This document shows, piece by piece, positions 46,212-54,978 of a stretch of 64,000 bases of DNA. The number at the start of each line of letters is the position of its first letter. The stretch's first letter is position 1. The position numbers and the translations under genes are program-made. Origin of the DNA: Rhizobium lusitanum (lineage in GTDB: Bacteria; Pseudomonadota; Alphaproteobacteria; Rhizobiales; Rhizobiaceae); contig NZ_CP050307.1 of NCBI RefSeq assembly GCF_014189535.1, forward strand, positions 1-64,000, read 5' to 3'. The notes beneath the pieces were generated by a model, which was not told where the DNA came from, searched no databases, and was given only the letters and a program-made list of their open reading frames with translations.

Positions 46212-47083
46212 ACACTGAAAGCTTCGACATGAAGGCCGTGGGACCGCGCATCCGCATGATGATGCCGCTGTTGACGCCGCTCGAAGCAAAGGTCGTCGAT
46301 ACCGTTTTCGCCATGCGCGATTTCAGCGACGAGACGTCGCTGAAGCAGATCGCGGAGAATGCCCGCGTTTCGGAAGCCATGGTGGTCAAGATCACTAAGA
46401 AGCTCGGCTTCTCTGGCTTCCGCGACTTCCGTTCCGCGGTCAGCCAGTACAACCGCCAGCCGACGGCGGAGATGCATCAGGAACTGTCCGTCGACGATAC
46501 GTCGCTCGAAATCGTCCAGAAGGTGTTCCGCACGTCGATCCACGCGCTGGAGGAAACGCTCGCCATTCTCGACATCGCGGCATTCGACCGAGCGGCGGAT
46601 TTGATCCATAAGGCGGCTACACGGGATTTTTACGGTGTTGGCGGCTCGGCGCAGATCGCGCGGGATGTCGCCCACAAATTCTTAAGGATCGGCGTGCGCG
46701 CCAACGTCTTCGACGATTCGCACATGATGCTGATGTCGGCCTCGCTTCTGGTGGATGGCGATGTCGCCATTGGCTTCTCTCATTCCGGCAACACGATCGC
46801 CGTGATCGAGGCGATCCAGCTTGCCCGCAGGAACGGTGCGCGCACCATTGCCATCACCAATTATGATTCCTCCGCGCTTGCCCAGTCTGCCGACGTGGTT
46901 CTGTGCTCCACAGCGCAAGGCTCGCCGCTCATGGGCGAAAATGCTGCGGCGCGCATTGCCCAGCTCAATATCCTCGATGCCATCTTCGTGGCCGTCGCCC
47001 AGCGTGACTATCAGGCCGCCGAACGGAACCTTGAACGCACCATGTCGGCCGTCACATCCAAACGAAAAGACCGTCTTCCATGA
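46208..47083 (+). CDS. RpiR/MurR-family transcriptional regulator with SIS domain
   Basis: A 291-residue regulator. The N-terminal helix-turn-helix (TSLKQIAENARVSEAMVVKI, TKKLGFSGFRDFR) is typical of RpiR. The SIS domain from about residue 125 has FYGVGGSAQIARDVAHKF and GDVAIGFSHSGNTIAVIEA, which bind sugar phosphates. It overlaps the permease gene before it and the kinase gene after it by four bases each. It probably senses a phosphorylated product of the kinase and controls the operon. Confidence 0.93.
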   Translation: MNTESFDMKAVGPRIRMMMPLLTPLEAKVVDTVFAMRDFSDETSLKQIAENARVSEAMVVKITKKLGFSGFRDFRSAVSQYNRQPTAEMHQELSVDDTSLEIVQKVFRTSIHALEETLAILDIAAFDRAADLIHKAATRDFYGVGGSAQIARDVAHKFLRIGVRANVFDDSHMMLMSASLLVDGDVAIGFSHSGNTIAVIEAIQLARRNGARTIAITNYDSSALAQSADVVLCSTAQGSPLMGENAAARIAQLNILDAIFVAVAQRDYQAAERNLERTMSAVTSKRKDRLP

Positions 47084-47970
47084 CCGCTTCACCCCTCGTC
47101 ACCGTTTTCGGCAGCCTTCACTACGACATCGCAGTTTTCGGCCCGAGCCGGCCTCGTAAGGGCGAAACAGTGACAGGAACATCCTGGCACCCAAAAAGCG
47201 GCGGTAAGGGTGGCAATCAGGCGGTTTCGGCTGCCCGTACAGGGGTCGCGACCTCCATGATCGGAGCGGTCGCCGATGACGACTTCGGGCGTTTCCTCCT
47301 TTCGAATCTCGATCGCAAGAATGTCGATCATACCTTCGTTCGGCGCGATGCATCGCACTCAACCGGCATGAGCGTCGCGATTTTCGATGCGGAGGGTGAT
47401 TATGGCGCGGTTATCGTGTCGGGAAGCAACCTGACGCTTGGCGACCATGACATATTAGCCGCTCAAGATCTGCTGAGAAGGACGACAATTCTCGTTCTGC
47501 AAAACGAGATCCCCGATTCAGCCAACGTCGCAGCAGCAAAGGCCGTAAAAGAAGCCGGCGGTCGTGTCATGATCAACGCGGCACCGGCGCGCGTTCTGTC
47601 GAACGATCTTCAGCACTTCATCGATATCATCGTCGTCAATGCGATAGAGGCCGAAATGCTGGCCGGCGTTCCCGTCGTTGAAACACTCGAAGGCGCCCTG
47701 GAGGCTGCCAGGAAACTTGTACGTATCTTCCCTGAAGTTGTGGTGACCGCTGGTGGTTCGGGTGTCGCCTACGCAAATCGCAGGGGAGAGGAGATCGTCA
47801 TCGAAGCTGTGAAGGTTAAAGTCGAAAGCACGCACGGCGCCGGAGATGAGTTTATCGGCGTCCTTGCCGCTGAAATTGCCTCCGGCAAAACGATGAATGC
47901 GGCACTTCAAAAGGCGAATATGGATGCGGCAAAACTAGTTGGCACGCCAGAAAAAACCCGCCTTCAATGA
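47080..47970 (+). CDS. PfkB-family sugar kinase, second copy
   Basis: A 296-residue ribokinase-family enzyme. The GGKGGNQAVSAARTG motif and the catalytic Asp in HGAGDEFIGVLAAE are present. The latter motif departs from the common DTTGAGDAF at two places (His for Thr/Gly region, Glu for Ala), so activity should be checked. It is last in the Rbs-type operon with an ATGA overlap. It is not a close duplicate of the 40323 kinase. Confidence 0.88.
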   Translation: MTASPLVTVFGSLHYDIAVFGPSRPRKGETVTGTSWHPKSGGKGGNQAVSAARTGVATSMIGAVADDDFGRFLLSNLDRKNVDHTFVRRDASHSTGMSVAIFDAEGDYGAVIVSGSNLTLGDHDILAAQDLLRRTTILVLQNEIPDSANVAAAKAVKEAGGRVMINAAPARVLSNDLQHFIDIIVVNAIEAEMLAGVPVVETLEGALEAARKLVRIFPEVVVTAGGSGVAYANRRGEEIVIEAVKVKVESTHGAGDEFIGVLAAEIASGKTMNAALQKANMDAAKLVGTPEKTRLQ

Positions 47971-48081
47971 CGCCAGCGTAACGAAGCGCGATGAAGGCCA
48001 TCAGGCTGGCGACTGCGGAAGAGATCGCCCAAACCGCGCTGTTTCGCCTGCTGCGGGATATATTGCCGTTGCTGGTCCGAA

Positions 48082-48447
48082 TTGGAGACGGAGGTGATCC
48101 GGGCATTCGGGAAACGCCGCGCCATTGCCGTGGCGCTTGCGGTCCGCCATCCGGAAATGGCGGTCGGGCTCGTGTTTCTGTCGCCGGCCGTATATCCGTG
48201 GCCGGGTGGTGTTGCCTGGTACTACCAAGCGGCGCGGTCGCCGATTACGGGGCGATTGTTCAGCGCGCTTATCGCTCCTCCGCTCGGACTTCTGGCGATC
48301 GATCGGGCAACGAAGGAGGTTTTCGCACCGAATTCACCGCCTCCCCGCTATATCGAAAAGGTCGCGGGGAAGAACCGTGATTTGAAATCGAAGGCGAGAG
48401 TGCTCGAGAAATGGATCGCGGGAGCCTTAAGGGCTCGTTCACCATGA
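48082..48447 (+). pseudogene. Alpha/beta hydrolase relic
   Basis: AIAVALAVRHPEMAVGLVFL, SPAVYPWPGG and PPRYIEKVAGK are from the middle of an alpha/beta hydrolase with a cap domain. The nucleophile elbow before it and the acid and His after it are missing: the frame has KRRAIAVA where GHSFGG would be expected, and it loses homology after about 48370. An interior fragment, presumably without function. Confidence 0.7.
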
Positions 48448-48521
48448 CCGCAGCTTCGTCCCGGTAATGAATTGACGTTCACCCGAACATAACTTCGGAA
48501 AAGCAGAGTGGTCTTTCCTAT

Positions 48522-50852
48522 ATGTTCCGAGGAATTCCCGTGACTAAAGGCGTCATTGCCGACGGCAAACTGCCAAACTCATTCTGCGAGGTCGAGCTGG
48601 CTCCGAACGCAGCCATGCTGCACAGGAGATCGGAGGATTTTGACCACGAAGCTGACTTGGCCGAGCGCCAATGTTGGCTGGAGAACATGATCAACCAAAT
48701 CCCTGATTATATATACGCAAAGGACTTGGAAGGGCGGTTCCTGTTTGCCAACCAAGCGATCGTCGCCAACAACGGTCTATCTCATCTGAAGGATCTGGTC
48801 GGACGGACGGATTTCGACTTCCTACCGAGCCATATAGCACAGATCGCCACGGATGTTGAACGTCGTGTAGCCGAGACGGGGCAGCCGCATTTCGGTGGCG
48901 AGGAGTTGGCGTTTCGTGGCGATGGGGAACGATGGCTGATGATCACGCGCGTCCCGCTCAGAGACGCGTCCGGAACAATAGTGGGCACTGTCGGGGCTTC
49001 CCGTGACATCACCGCGCAGAAATCGGCGGAGCGACGGATGCGCGCTCAGTCCGGCCTGCTCGAAATGATAGCGCGTGGTATGCCCCTGCCCGATTTTCTC
49101 GAAGAACTTGCGCGGATGATTGCGGGGTTCGCGGAGGGTGTGCACGCTGCATTCCTGATGATCGCGCTAGATCCAGGGGAACTGCGTCTGGCCGCCGCAC
49201 CCACCTTGAATGAAGACTATCGCAGGCGCGCCAATGCGACATTCATTCGTACCATTCCCACGGATCTCGGTGTCACTGCGGCAGCACTCAAGCTCGCCTT
49301 TGATCAGGCGAGTATCTCTGAACTCGATCATCAATGCCGCTGTTTGGCAATTTCCGACGCTGACGGCCAGATGGAAGGCATTCTCGCTCTCTATTCGTCC
49401 GAGGACGCACGGTATCAATCGGATTTCTCAGAGTTTGTTTCGATCGCTGTGCACATGGCAGGGATAGCAATCAGCCGTCATCGCGCCGAGGCCCGGATCG
49501 GGTTTCTCGCTGATCACGATCCTCTGACGGGGATGGCCAACCGTGCGTTGCTGGATCGAAAGCTCACCCTTGCAATGCGGACGGCCGATTCCATGGGGAG
49601 TGAAGTGGCACTGGCGTTCCTTGATCTCGATAATTTCAAGCTTGTCAACGACAGCCTTGGTCACTCGGTCGGCGACCAACTGCTGAAGATCGTGGCTGGC
49701 AGGATCTGCGAGCTGACCAGCGACCAGGGTTCTCTCGCTCGAATTGGGGGGGACGAGTTCGTAATTATTCTTGAGCAGATGGATCTCGAGGGCTGCCTGC
49801 ATCGATTGTCTGCAATAAGAGAAGCAGTCGCGCGCCCGGTCGTCCTCGACGATATCGAGCTCAGGGTGACCTGTAGCATCGGTATCGCCAGTTATCCGAG
49901 CCACGGTAGCACCGCGGGAGATCTGCTCGCTTCCGCAGATATGGCCATGTATCGGGCGAAGGAGTTGGGTCGCGACGGCATTGCTTTGTTCACGTCGGAA
50001 ATGACCGCCACCGTTCGAAAGAAGCTTTCCCGGACCGACGAACTCCGCCAGGCGCTTCTTCGTGACGAGTTCGTGCTGCACTACCAGCCGCAGGTGGACC
50101 TCCAAACCGGCAGGATCATTGCGGCCGAAGCGTTGGTCCGCTGGAACCATCCGAGCGAGGGCCTTGTCTATCCTGGAGACTTCATTGCGCTTGCGGAAGA
50201 GACGGGCCTGATCGTGCCACTCGGCGAGTGGGTACTCCAGACCGCGTGCAACCGGGCCAAGGCATGGCAGGACAAAGGTCTCGAGCCGATCAGGATCAGT
50301 GTCAATGTCTCGGCCAGGCAGTTCCAGGAAAAGCGCTTGATCGAGACTGTGGCGACTGCGCTGACTGAGAGTGGACTCGATGCAAAATGGCTTGAGCTTG
50401 AAATCACCGAGAGCCTGATTATGAAGGACCTCGCCGGCTCGATTGCTAGAATGTACGAATTAGAGAAGCTGGGAGTAAAGCTCGCAGTCGACGACTTTGG
50501 AACAGGCTATTCGAGCCTCAGCGCTCTTAAAAGATTTCCATTATCGCGCCTTAAGATTGACCGCTCATTCATCGCTGACATTCCGCACGACGCCGACGAT
50601 ATGGCTATAACTTCGGCGATTATCTCGCTCGCTCAGAAGCTGGATTTGGAGGTGATCGCCGAAGGTGTCGAGACGGAGGAACAGGCGCGCTTCCTCGTCG
50701 AAAGTGGTTGCAACGAGATGCAAGGCTACCTCTATAGCCGGCCCGTTGAAGAAGAGCGCTTCAATCTCATGCTCGAAAACAACGGCGGCATTCATCGTAA
50801 GCCCATGGTGAGGGCCGCCTTGCTAGGTGCGGGCGAACATCGGAAGGCCTAG
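48522..50852 (+). CDS. PAS-GAF-GGDEF-EAL cyclic-di-GMP signalling protein
   Basis: A 776-residue cytosolic protein with no membrane segments. A PAS domain (about 50-165, with IPDYIYAKDLEGRFLFANQA) is followed by a GAF-like part (about 175-320). The GGDEF domain (about 330-490) has the intact motif at residues 409-413, preceded by FLDLDNFKLVNDSLGH. The EAL domain (about 505-745) has EAL at 536-538, then LEITESLI, DDFGTGYSS and EGVETEEQ. Both halves therefore keep catalytic residues and may make and break cyclic-di-GMP. ATG at 48522 has a poor ribosome-binding site, so the start is uncertain. It lies near the secretion operon of a probable biofilm-matrix function, but as a separate transcription unit. 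Confidence 0.93.
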   Translation: MFRGIPVTKGVIADGKLPNSFCEVELAPNAAMLHRRSEDFDHEADLAERQCWLENMINQIPDYIYAKDLEGRFLFANQAIVANNGLSHLKDLVGRTDFDFLPSHIAQIATDVERRVAETGQPHFGGEELAFRGDGERWLMITRVPLRDASGTIVGTVGASRDITAQKSAERRMRAQSGLLEMIARGMPLPDFLEELARMIAGFAEGVHAAFLMIALDPGELRLAAAPTLNEDYRRRANATFIRTIPTDLGVTAAALKLAFDQASISELDHQCRCLAISDADGQMEGILALYSSEDARYQSDFSEFVSIAVHMAGIAISRHRAEARIGFLADHDPLTGMANRALLDRKLTLAMRTADSMGSEVALAFLDLDNFKLVNDSLGHSVGDQLLKIVAGRICELTSDQGSLARIGGDEFVIILEQMDLEGCLHRLSAIREAVARPVVLDDIELRVTCSIGIASYPSHGSTAGDLLASADMAMYRAKELGRDGIALFTSEMTATVRKKLSRTDELRQALLRDEFVLHYQPQVDLQTGRIIAAEALVRWNHPSEGLVYPGDFIALAEETGLIVPLGEWVLQTACNRAKAWQDKGLEPIRISVNVSARQFQEKRLIETVATALTESGLDAKWLELEITESLIMKDLAGSIARMYELEKLGVKLAVDDFGTGYSSLSALKRFPLSRLKIDRSFIADIPHDADDMAITSAIISLAQKLDLEVIAEGVETEEQARFLVESGCNEMQGYLYSRPVEEERFNLMLENNGGIHRKPMVRAALLGAGEHRKA

Positions 50853-50968
50853 TGTATTAGTCGGCAGCGATTAGTGCCGACTTCCAGATTGCCACGAAAA
50901 AGCAGCGCCTTGCCCTCTTCTAGAGAGGGGGCGGTGTTCGCTGCTGATTCACAGAGAGGCGGCTATAG

Positions 50969-51214
50969 TTATTTAGAGCGGGAAGCCGTCTTAGGCTTTT
51001 TAGCGGTACTTATGCCGAGCTCGCGGTTCAGTTTCTTCTGTGCGAGCTTGCGTGTACGGCGAATCCCTTCAGCCTTCTCGCGAGCGCGCTTTTCGGAAGG
51101 CTTTTCATAGGACTCGCGAATCCGCATTTCCCGGAAAACACCCTCTTGCTGCAATTTCTTCTTCAGAAAGCGTAGCGCCTGATCGACATTGTTGTCTCTA
51201 ACAAGGACTTGCAA
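50969..51214 (-). CDS. rpsU: Ribosomal protein S21, TTG start
   Basis: An 81-residue protein when begun at TTG 51214: it then opens with [14 protein letters not shown] (Met by initiation), the exact S21 beginning, and AGGGGA stands six bases ahead. The ATG at 51241 would add nine residues of no homology. The body ([30 protein letters not shown]) and a basic tail fit S21, a component of the 30S subunit needed for initiation. Rhizobia usually have more than one copy. Start choice by homology and Shine-Dalgarno site. Confidence 0.92.
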   Translation of the reverse strand: MQVLVRDNNVDQALRFLKKKLQQEGVFREMRIRESYEKPSEKRAREKAEGIRRTRKLAQKKLNRELGISTAKKPKTASRSK

Positions 51215-51767
51215 GCTTTTCCCCTGATGTAACTGTTTCATCTGTTCGGGGTGTCCATACACTCAGAGCGGAGGGTTTGGCAATGATACTTCTCGCCTCT
51301 TCTGTCGTGATTTGAGAACATAAAGGGCCTGCGGTTCCAGTCCCATCAAGACCGCTAGTGATTATTTGCGCCGCCAACTTCGGTATCTGGCGCTCAGCCA
51401 ATCGCAGGAATCAGGTGTTGCTGTGCCCCTGACAACCAGCTCTCTCATAAATCAATCAATATTCAGGTCTGAATCCCCGCCAACGCGCGCTACGCGGCGC
51501 AATCCGCGCGTAACAGACGAGTGCTGGCCAAGCGATGAGCCCATCGGCGAACGACAGGTGGGCTTCCTGCAATGGCAATGGGGAGTGGGCCCCCGAGCAG
51601 TGTCGCGTCAAGGGGCGAGGAATGAGGTGTATATAGTGAGGTATATATAAAGAATAGTTCGATACAGGAATGTATTTTTGAATGGATATACCGGTGGATT
51701 CGTAATAATGATGTCATCATTATTGATATCGGCCTGACGGTAGCGATAAATGAAGGATTGAAGCTGC
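51215..51767. other. Intergenic and control region ahead of prsD
   Basis: About 550 bases. The part near rpsU is GC-rich; from about 51615 it becomes AT-rich, with GAGGTGTATATA (51624) and GAGGTATATATA (51638) as a direct repeat, then the palindrome described separately. Short frames have no homology. It must hold the promoters of rpsU and the prsDE operon. Confidence 0.5.
51704..51724. promoter_or_regulatory. Perfect 21-bp palindrome upstream of prsD
   Basis: AATAATGATG and its exact complement CATCATTATT flank one T, 43 bases before the prsD start. This is a strong candidate operator for a dimeric regulator of the secretion operon. The regulator is unknown. Confidence 0.6.
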
Positions 51768-53516
51768 ATGGCTCTTCCGTCGAAAAAACTGCATCGAACA
51801 TTTCTGATGGCGGTACTGTCGTCGCTGCGAAAGGCGTTCCTCAGCATCGCGATCGCCAGCGCCGTGTTAAGCGTGCTGGCCCTGACAGGTTCCTTTTTTA
51901 TGCTTCAGGTCTATGACCGGGTCATTCCCGGCCACAGTCTTCCAACGCTTGTCGGCATTGCGGTCATCGCCGCGACCCTTTTCGTGTTTCAGGGCATTCT
52001 TGAGCTGTTGCGTTCGATGCTGCTGGCGCGCGTCGGCGTGGCGCTTGACGAGCGGATGAACGGCAAGGTCTTTGCTTCGCTGGTGCTTCAACCACAATTG
52101 ATGCAGGCGCCAGGCGACGGAATGCAGTCGGTTCGCGATCTGGATAAAGTCCGGTCTTTTCTCTCCAGCACCGGTCCGGTCGCATTGTTCGACCTGCCCT
52201 GGATACCGCTTTATCTCGGACTGTGTTTTCTGTTTCACTTCTGGATCGGGGTGACTGCGACCTGCGGCGCCATCGTCCTCGTCGCTCTTGCGGTCCTTGC
52301 CGAGATCATGTCGCAACGCCCGGCAGCGGCGGCCGCCAAATATTCGGCAGCCCGCCTTGCCTTCGCTGAAAGCGCGCGACGAAACTGGGAAGCGGTTGTC
52401 GCAATGGGTTTCGTCGGCCGGATGACGGAGCGATGGGCCGACATCAACGACGCCTATCTGGCAAATCAACTGGCAGCCGGCAACGTAACTGGCATGCTGA
52501 CAACCACATCCCGCATCCTGCGCATGATGCTTCAGTCTGCCGTTCTCGCGGTCGGCGCAGTTCTCGTCATCCGGCAGGAAGCGACCGGGGGCATCATGAT
52601 TGCGAGCTCGATCCTGGTCAGCCGGGCGCTTGCGCCGGTGGAGCTTGCCATCGGCCAATGGAGGGCTTTCGTTGCTGCCCGGCAAAGCTGGGCGCGGCTT
52701 GTCAGCCTGTTGGAGATCATGTCCGCCGGACACCCGAGTGTCAGCTTGCCGGCACCCAGATCAAAATTGACGGTGGAGAACCTGAGCCTCGCGTCTCCGG
52801 GCAGCCGTGAACTCATCCTTCGCAACATCTCTTTTGACATATCGGCCGGGACCGTACTCGGGGTCGTTGGTCCCAGCGCCTCGGGGAAATCGTCGCTCGC
52901 TCGTGCGGTCACCGGCCTCTGGCCAACTGCGATCGGTTCGATACGCCTTGATCACGCCGCCCTCTCGCAATGGGATCCCTCAGACCTGGGGCGCCATGTC
53001 GGCTATCTTCCGCAGGATGTCAGCCTCTTCGACGGTTCGATTGCCGACAACATCGCCCGCTTTGAAAAGCAGCCTTCATCGACATCAGTTGTCGCTGCTG
53101 CAAAATCTGCCGGCGTCTATGACATGATCGTAAAGCTCCCGCAGGGCTTCGATACCATGATCGGGGAGAGCGGCTCTCGGCTTTCGGCTGGGCAGCGGCA
53201 GCGTATCGCACTTGCGCGTGCGCTCTACGGAGAGCCGTTTCTGGTAGTGCTGGACGAACCCAATTCAAATCTGGACGCCGAAGGCGAGGCGGCTCTGACC
53301 CAGGCCTTGCTGGATGTCGGTGCGCGGGGCGGCATTGCAGTGGTCATCGCCCACCGGCCGAGCGCTTTGGTCGCGGCTGACATGGTGATGGTCATCGCCG
53401 GGGGGCGGTTGCAGGCTTTTGGACCTAAGGACACGGTTCTCGTAAACCCGGCGAGGCAACCGATCAAACAGAGTGCGGTCCGACTGATGGTCGCCAGCGA
53501 GGATGCTGGATCATGA
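51768..53516 (+). CDS. prsD: Type I secretion ABC transporter (PrsD-like)
   Basis: A 582-residue inner-membrane ATPase of the PrtD/PrsD class, without the peptidase-like domain of HlyB. Membrane helices fill about residues 20-300. The ATPase part has Walker A GPSASGKSS, signature LSAGQRQRIALARAL, Walker B LVVLDEPNSNLDAEG and the switch His in VIAHRPS. Such transporters with PrsE export glycanases and adhesins in Rhizobium. It overlaps prsE by four bases (ATGA), and two likely substrates follow. Confidence 0.92.
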   Translation: MALPSKKLHRTFLMAVLSSLRKAFLSIAIASAVLSVLALTGSFFMLQVYDRVIPGHSLPTLVGIAVIAATLFVFQGILELLRSMLLARVGVALDERMNGKVFASLVLQPQLMQAPGDGMQSVRDLDKVRSFLSSTGPVALFDLPWIPLYLGLCFLFHFWIGVTATCGAIVLVALAVLAEIMSQRPAAAAAKYSAARLAFAESARRNWEAVVAMGFVGRMTERWADINDAYLANQLAAGNVTGMLTTTSRILRMMLQSAVLAVGAVLVIRQEATGGIMIASSILVSRALAPVELAIGQWRAFVAARQSWARLVSLLEIMSAGHPSVSLPAPRSKLTVENLSLASPGSRELILRNISFDISAGTVLGVVGPSASGKSSLARAVTGLWPTAIGSIRLDHAALSQWDPSDLGRHVGYLPQDVSLFDGSIADNIARFEKQPSSTSVVAAAKSAGVYDMIVKLPQGFDTMIGESGSRLSAGQRQRIALARALYGEPFLVVLDEPNSNLDAEGEAALTQALLDVGARGGIAVVIAHRPSALVAADMVMVIAGGRLQAFGPKDTVLVNPARQPIKQSAVRLMVASEDAGS

Positions 53517-54823
53517 GCGGAGGAAAGCTTCCACCCAGCGAGGGTTCGATACGCCGACTTTCCGCTGTGATGCTTGGGACGATCGCCCTGCTCGTCGGTG
53601 TGATGGGTGGCCTTGCTGCGACCACGGAGATTTCGGGTGCGGTCATCGCCCCCGGAACGCTTGCGGTCGACAGCTATGTAAAGCCAATCCAGCATCTCAA
53701 AGGGGGGATTGTCGCCGCCATTCAAGTCAAGAACGGTGACCGTGTCGATGCTGGCCAGCTTCTGATCCATCTCGACGATACCCAAACGAGCGCCAATCTC
53801 GCGATCATACGAAAACGTCTGGATGAACTCTCCGCGAGGACCGCACGGCTTGTTGCTGAACGCGACGGCGCGCCAGCGATCGTTTTTCCGGCGGAATTGC
53901 TTTCGCGGGCCGGTGAGGATGAAATCGCGCGGACGATCACCGGCGAGAGACGCCTGTTCGGCGATCGATTTGCATCCAGGCAAAGCCGCAAATCACAGCT
54001 GGACGAGCGTATCCGGCAGCTGGGCCAGGAAGCGGTCGGTCTGGTTGCGCAAGAGAATGGCAAGCGCATCGAGATCGATCTGATCGCCAAAGAGCTTTCG
54101 AGCCTCCAGCGGCTATTCGATAAGGGCATCGTCCCGGCGGCGAAAGTCTATGCGCTGCAGCGCGAGAGCGCCAGCCTGACTGGAGAGCTCGGCAACCTCG
54201 TTTCGAGCATCGCGCAGTCCAAAGGCAAGATGACGGAGACGGAATTGCAGATCACGCAGGTCGACGACGATCACAGCGCCGAGGTGTCGGAGCAGTTGCG
54301 TCAGGCACAGAGCGACACCGGCCAGTTTATGGAGCGATTGATCGCCGCGGAGGACGATCTGAAGCGGATCGATATAAGAGCGCCGCAGGCTGGCATCATC
54401 GATCATCTGAGCGTGCATGCGGCGGGCGCCGTGATATCACCCGGCGAAACTGTTATGCAGATCGTGCCGGATCAGGATGCGCTCGTCGCTGAGCTTAAAC
54501 TTTCGCCGCAGGACATTGACCAGGTGACCGTCGGGCAGCCGGTCATGCTGAGGTTTTCAGCCTTCAATCAGCGGGACACGCCTGAACTCAAGGCAGAGAT
54601 CACCAAGATCTCAGCCGAACTGACCACCGACCAGCATTCCGGTGCAAGTTACTATGTCCTTCGCGCCCGCATATCGAAGGAGGAGTGGAGCCGGCTTGGG
54701 AAGCTGACTGCCGTCTCCGGCATGCCGGTCGAGGCATTCCTGCAGACCGGCGAAAGAACGGTACTCACCTACCTGGCGAAGCCGATGGCGGACCAGATGG
54801 CCCGAGCCTTTCGCGAAGAATAG
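53513..54823 (+). CDS. prsE: Type I secretion membrane fusion protein (PrsE-like, HlyD family)
   Basis: A 436-residue adaptor with one N-terminal membrane anchor (about residues 19-36). The lipoyl domain follows (PIQHLKGGIVAAIQVKNGDRV), then a long helical hairpin (about 95-290, rich in Glu, Arg and Gln), and a beta-barrel part ending in EAFLQTGERTVLTYLAKP, the family's C-terminus. It links PrsD to an outer-membrane TolC, which is not encoded here. Compare the relic at 11192, the end of a related gene. Confidence 0.93.
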   Translation: MSGGKLPPSEGSIRRLSAVMLGTIALLVGVMGGLAATTEISGAVIAPGTLAVDSYVKPIQHLKGGIVAAIQVKNGDRVDAGQLLIHLDDTQTSANLAIIRKRLDELSARTARLVAERDGAPAIVFPAELLSRAGEDEIARTITGERRLFGDRFASRQSRKSQLDERIRQLGQEAVGLVAQENGKRIEIDLIAKELSSLQRLFDKGIVPAAKVYALQRESASLTGELGNLVSSIAQSKGKMTETELQITQVDDDHSAEVSEQLRQAQSDTGQFMERLIAAEDDLKRIDIRAPQAGIIDHLSVHAAGAVISPGETVMQIVPDQDALVAELKLSPQDIDQVTVGQPVMLRFSAFNQRDTPELKAEITKISAELTTDQHSGASYYVLRARISKEEWSRLGKLTAVSGMPVEAFLQTGERTVLTYLAKPMADQMARAFREE

Positions 54824-54879
54824 TTCTTTGTTATCACAAGTAATTTTGAAAACTTTCTGCGGTGGTAATAATATACTGT

Positions 54880-54910
54880 GTAATATCAATTGGATAAATG
54901 GCAATATTAC
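54880..54910. promoter_or_regulatory. Inverted repeat ahead of the RTX-like gene
   Basis: GTAATAT (54880-54886) and ATATTAC (54904-54910) are complementary arms 17 bases apart in a very AT-rich 155-base gap between prsE and the RTX-like gene. It may be part of a promoter or operator. Weak evidence. Confidence 0.3.
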
Positions 54911-54978
54911 TTTAGTTATTGATTTTATATGTTTTAGATCGCAGGATAAGACGTAATTTTACCTTGGAGGAGGCCGAA

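Noticed and set aside
51624..51649. Possible CRISPR-like or iteron repeat (GAGGT(G)TATATA twice)
   Set aside because: Only two short copies and no spacing pattern; kept only as part of the prsD control region.
51768..53516. Bacteriocin exporter
   Set aside because: There is no peptidase C39-like domain; the neighbours and class fit PrsD.
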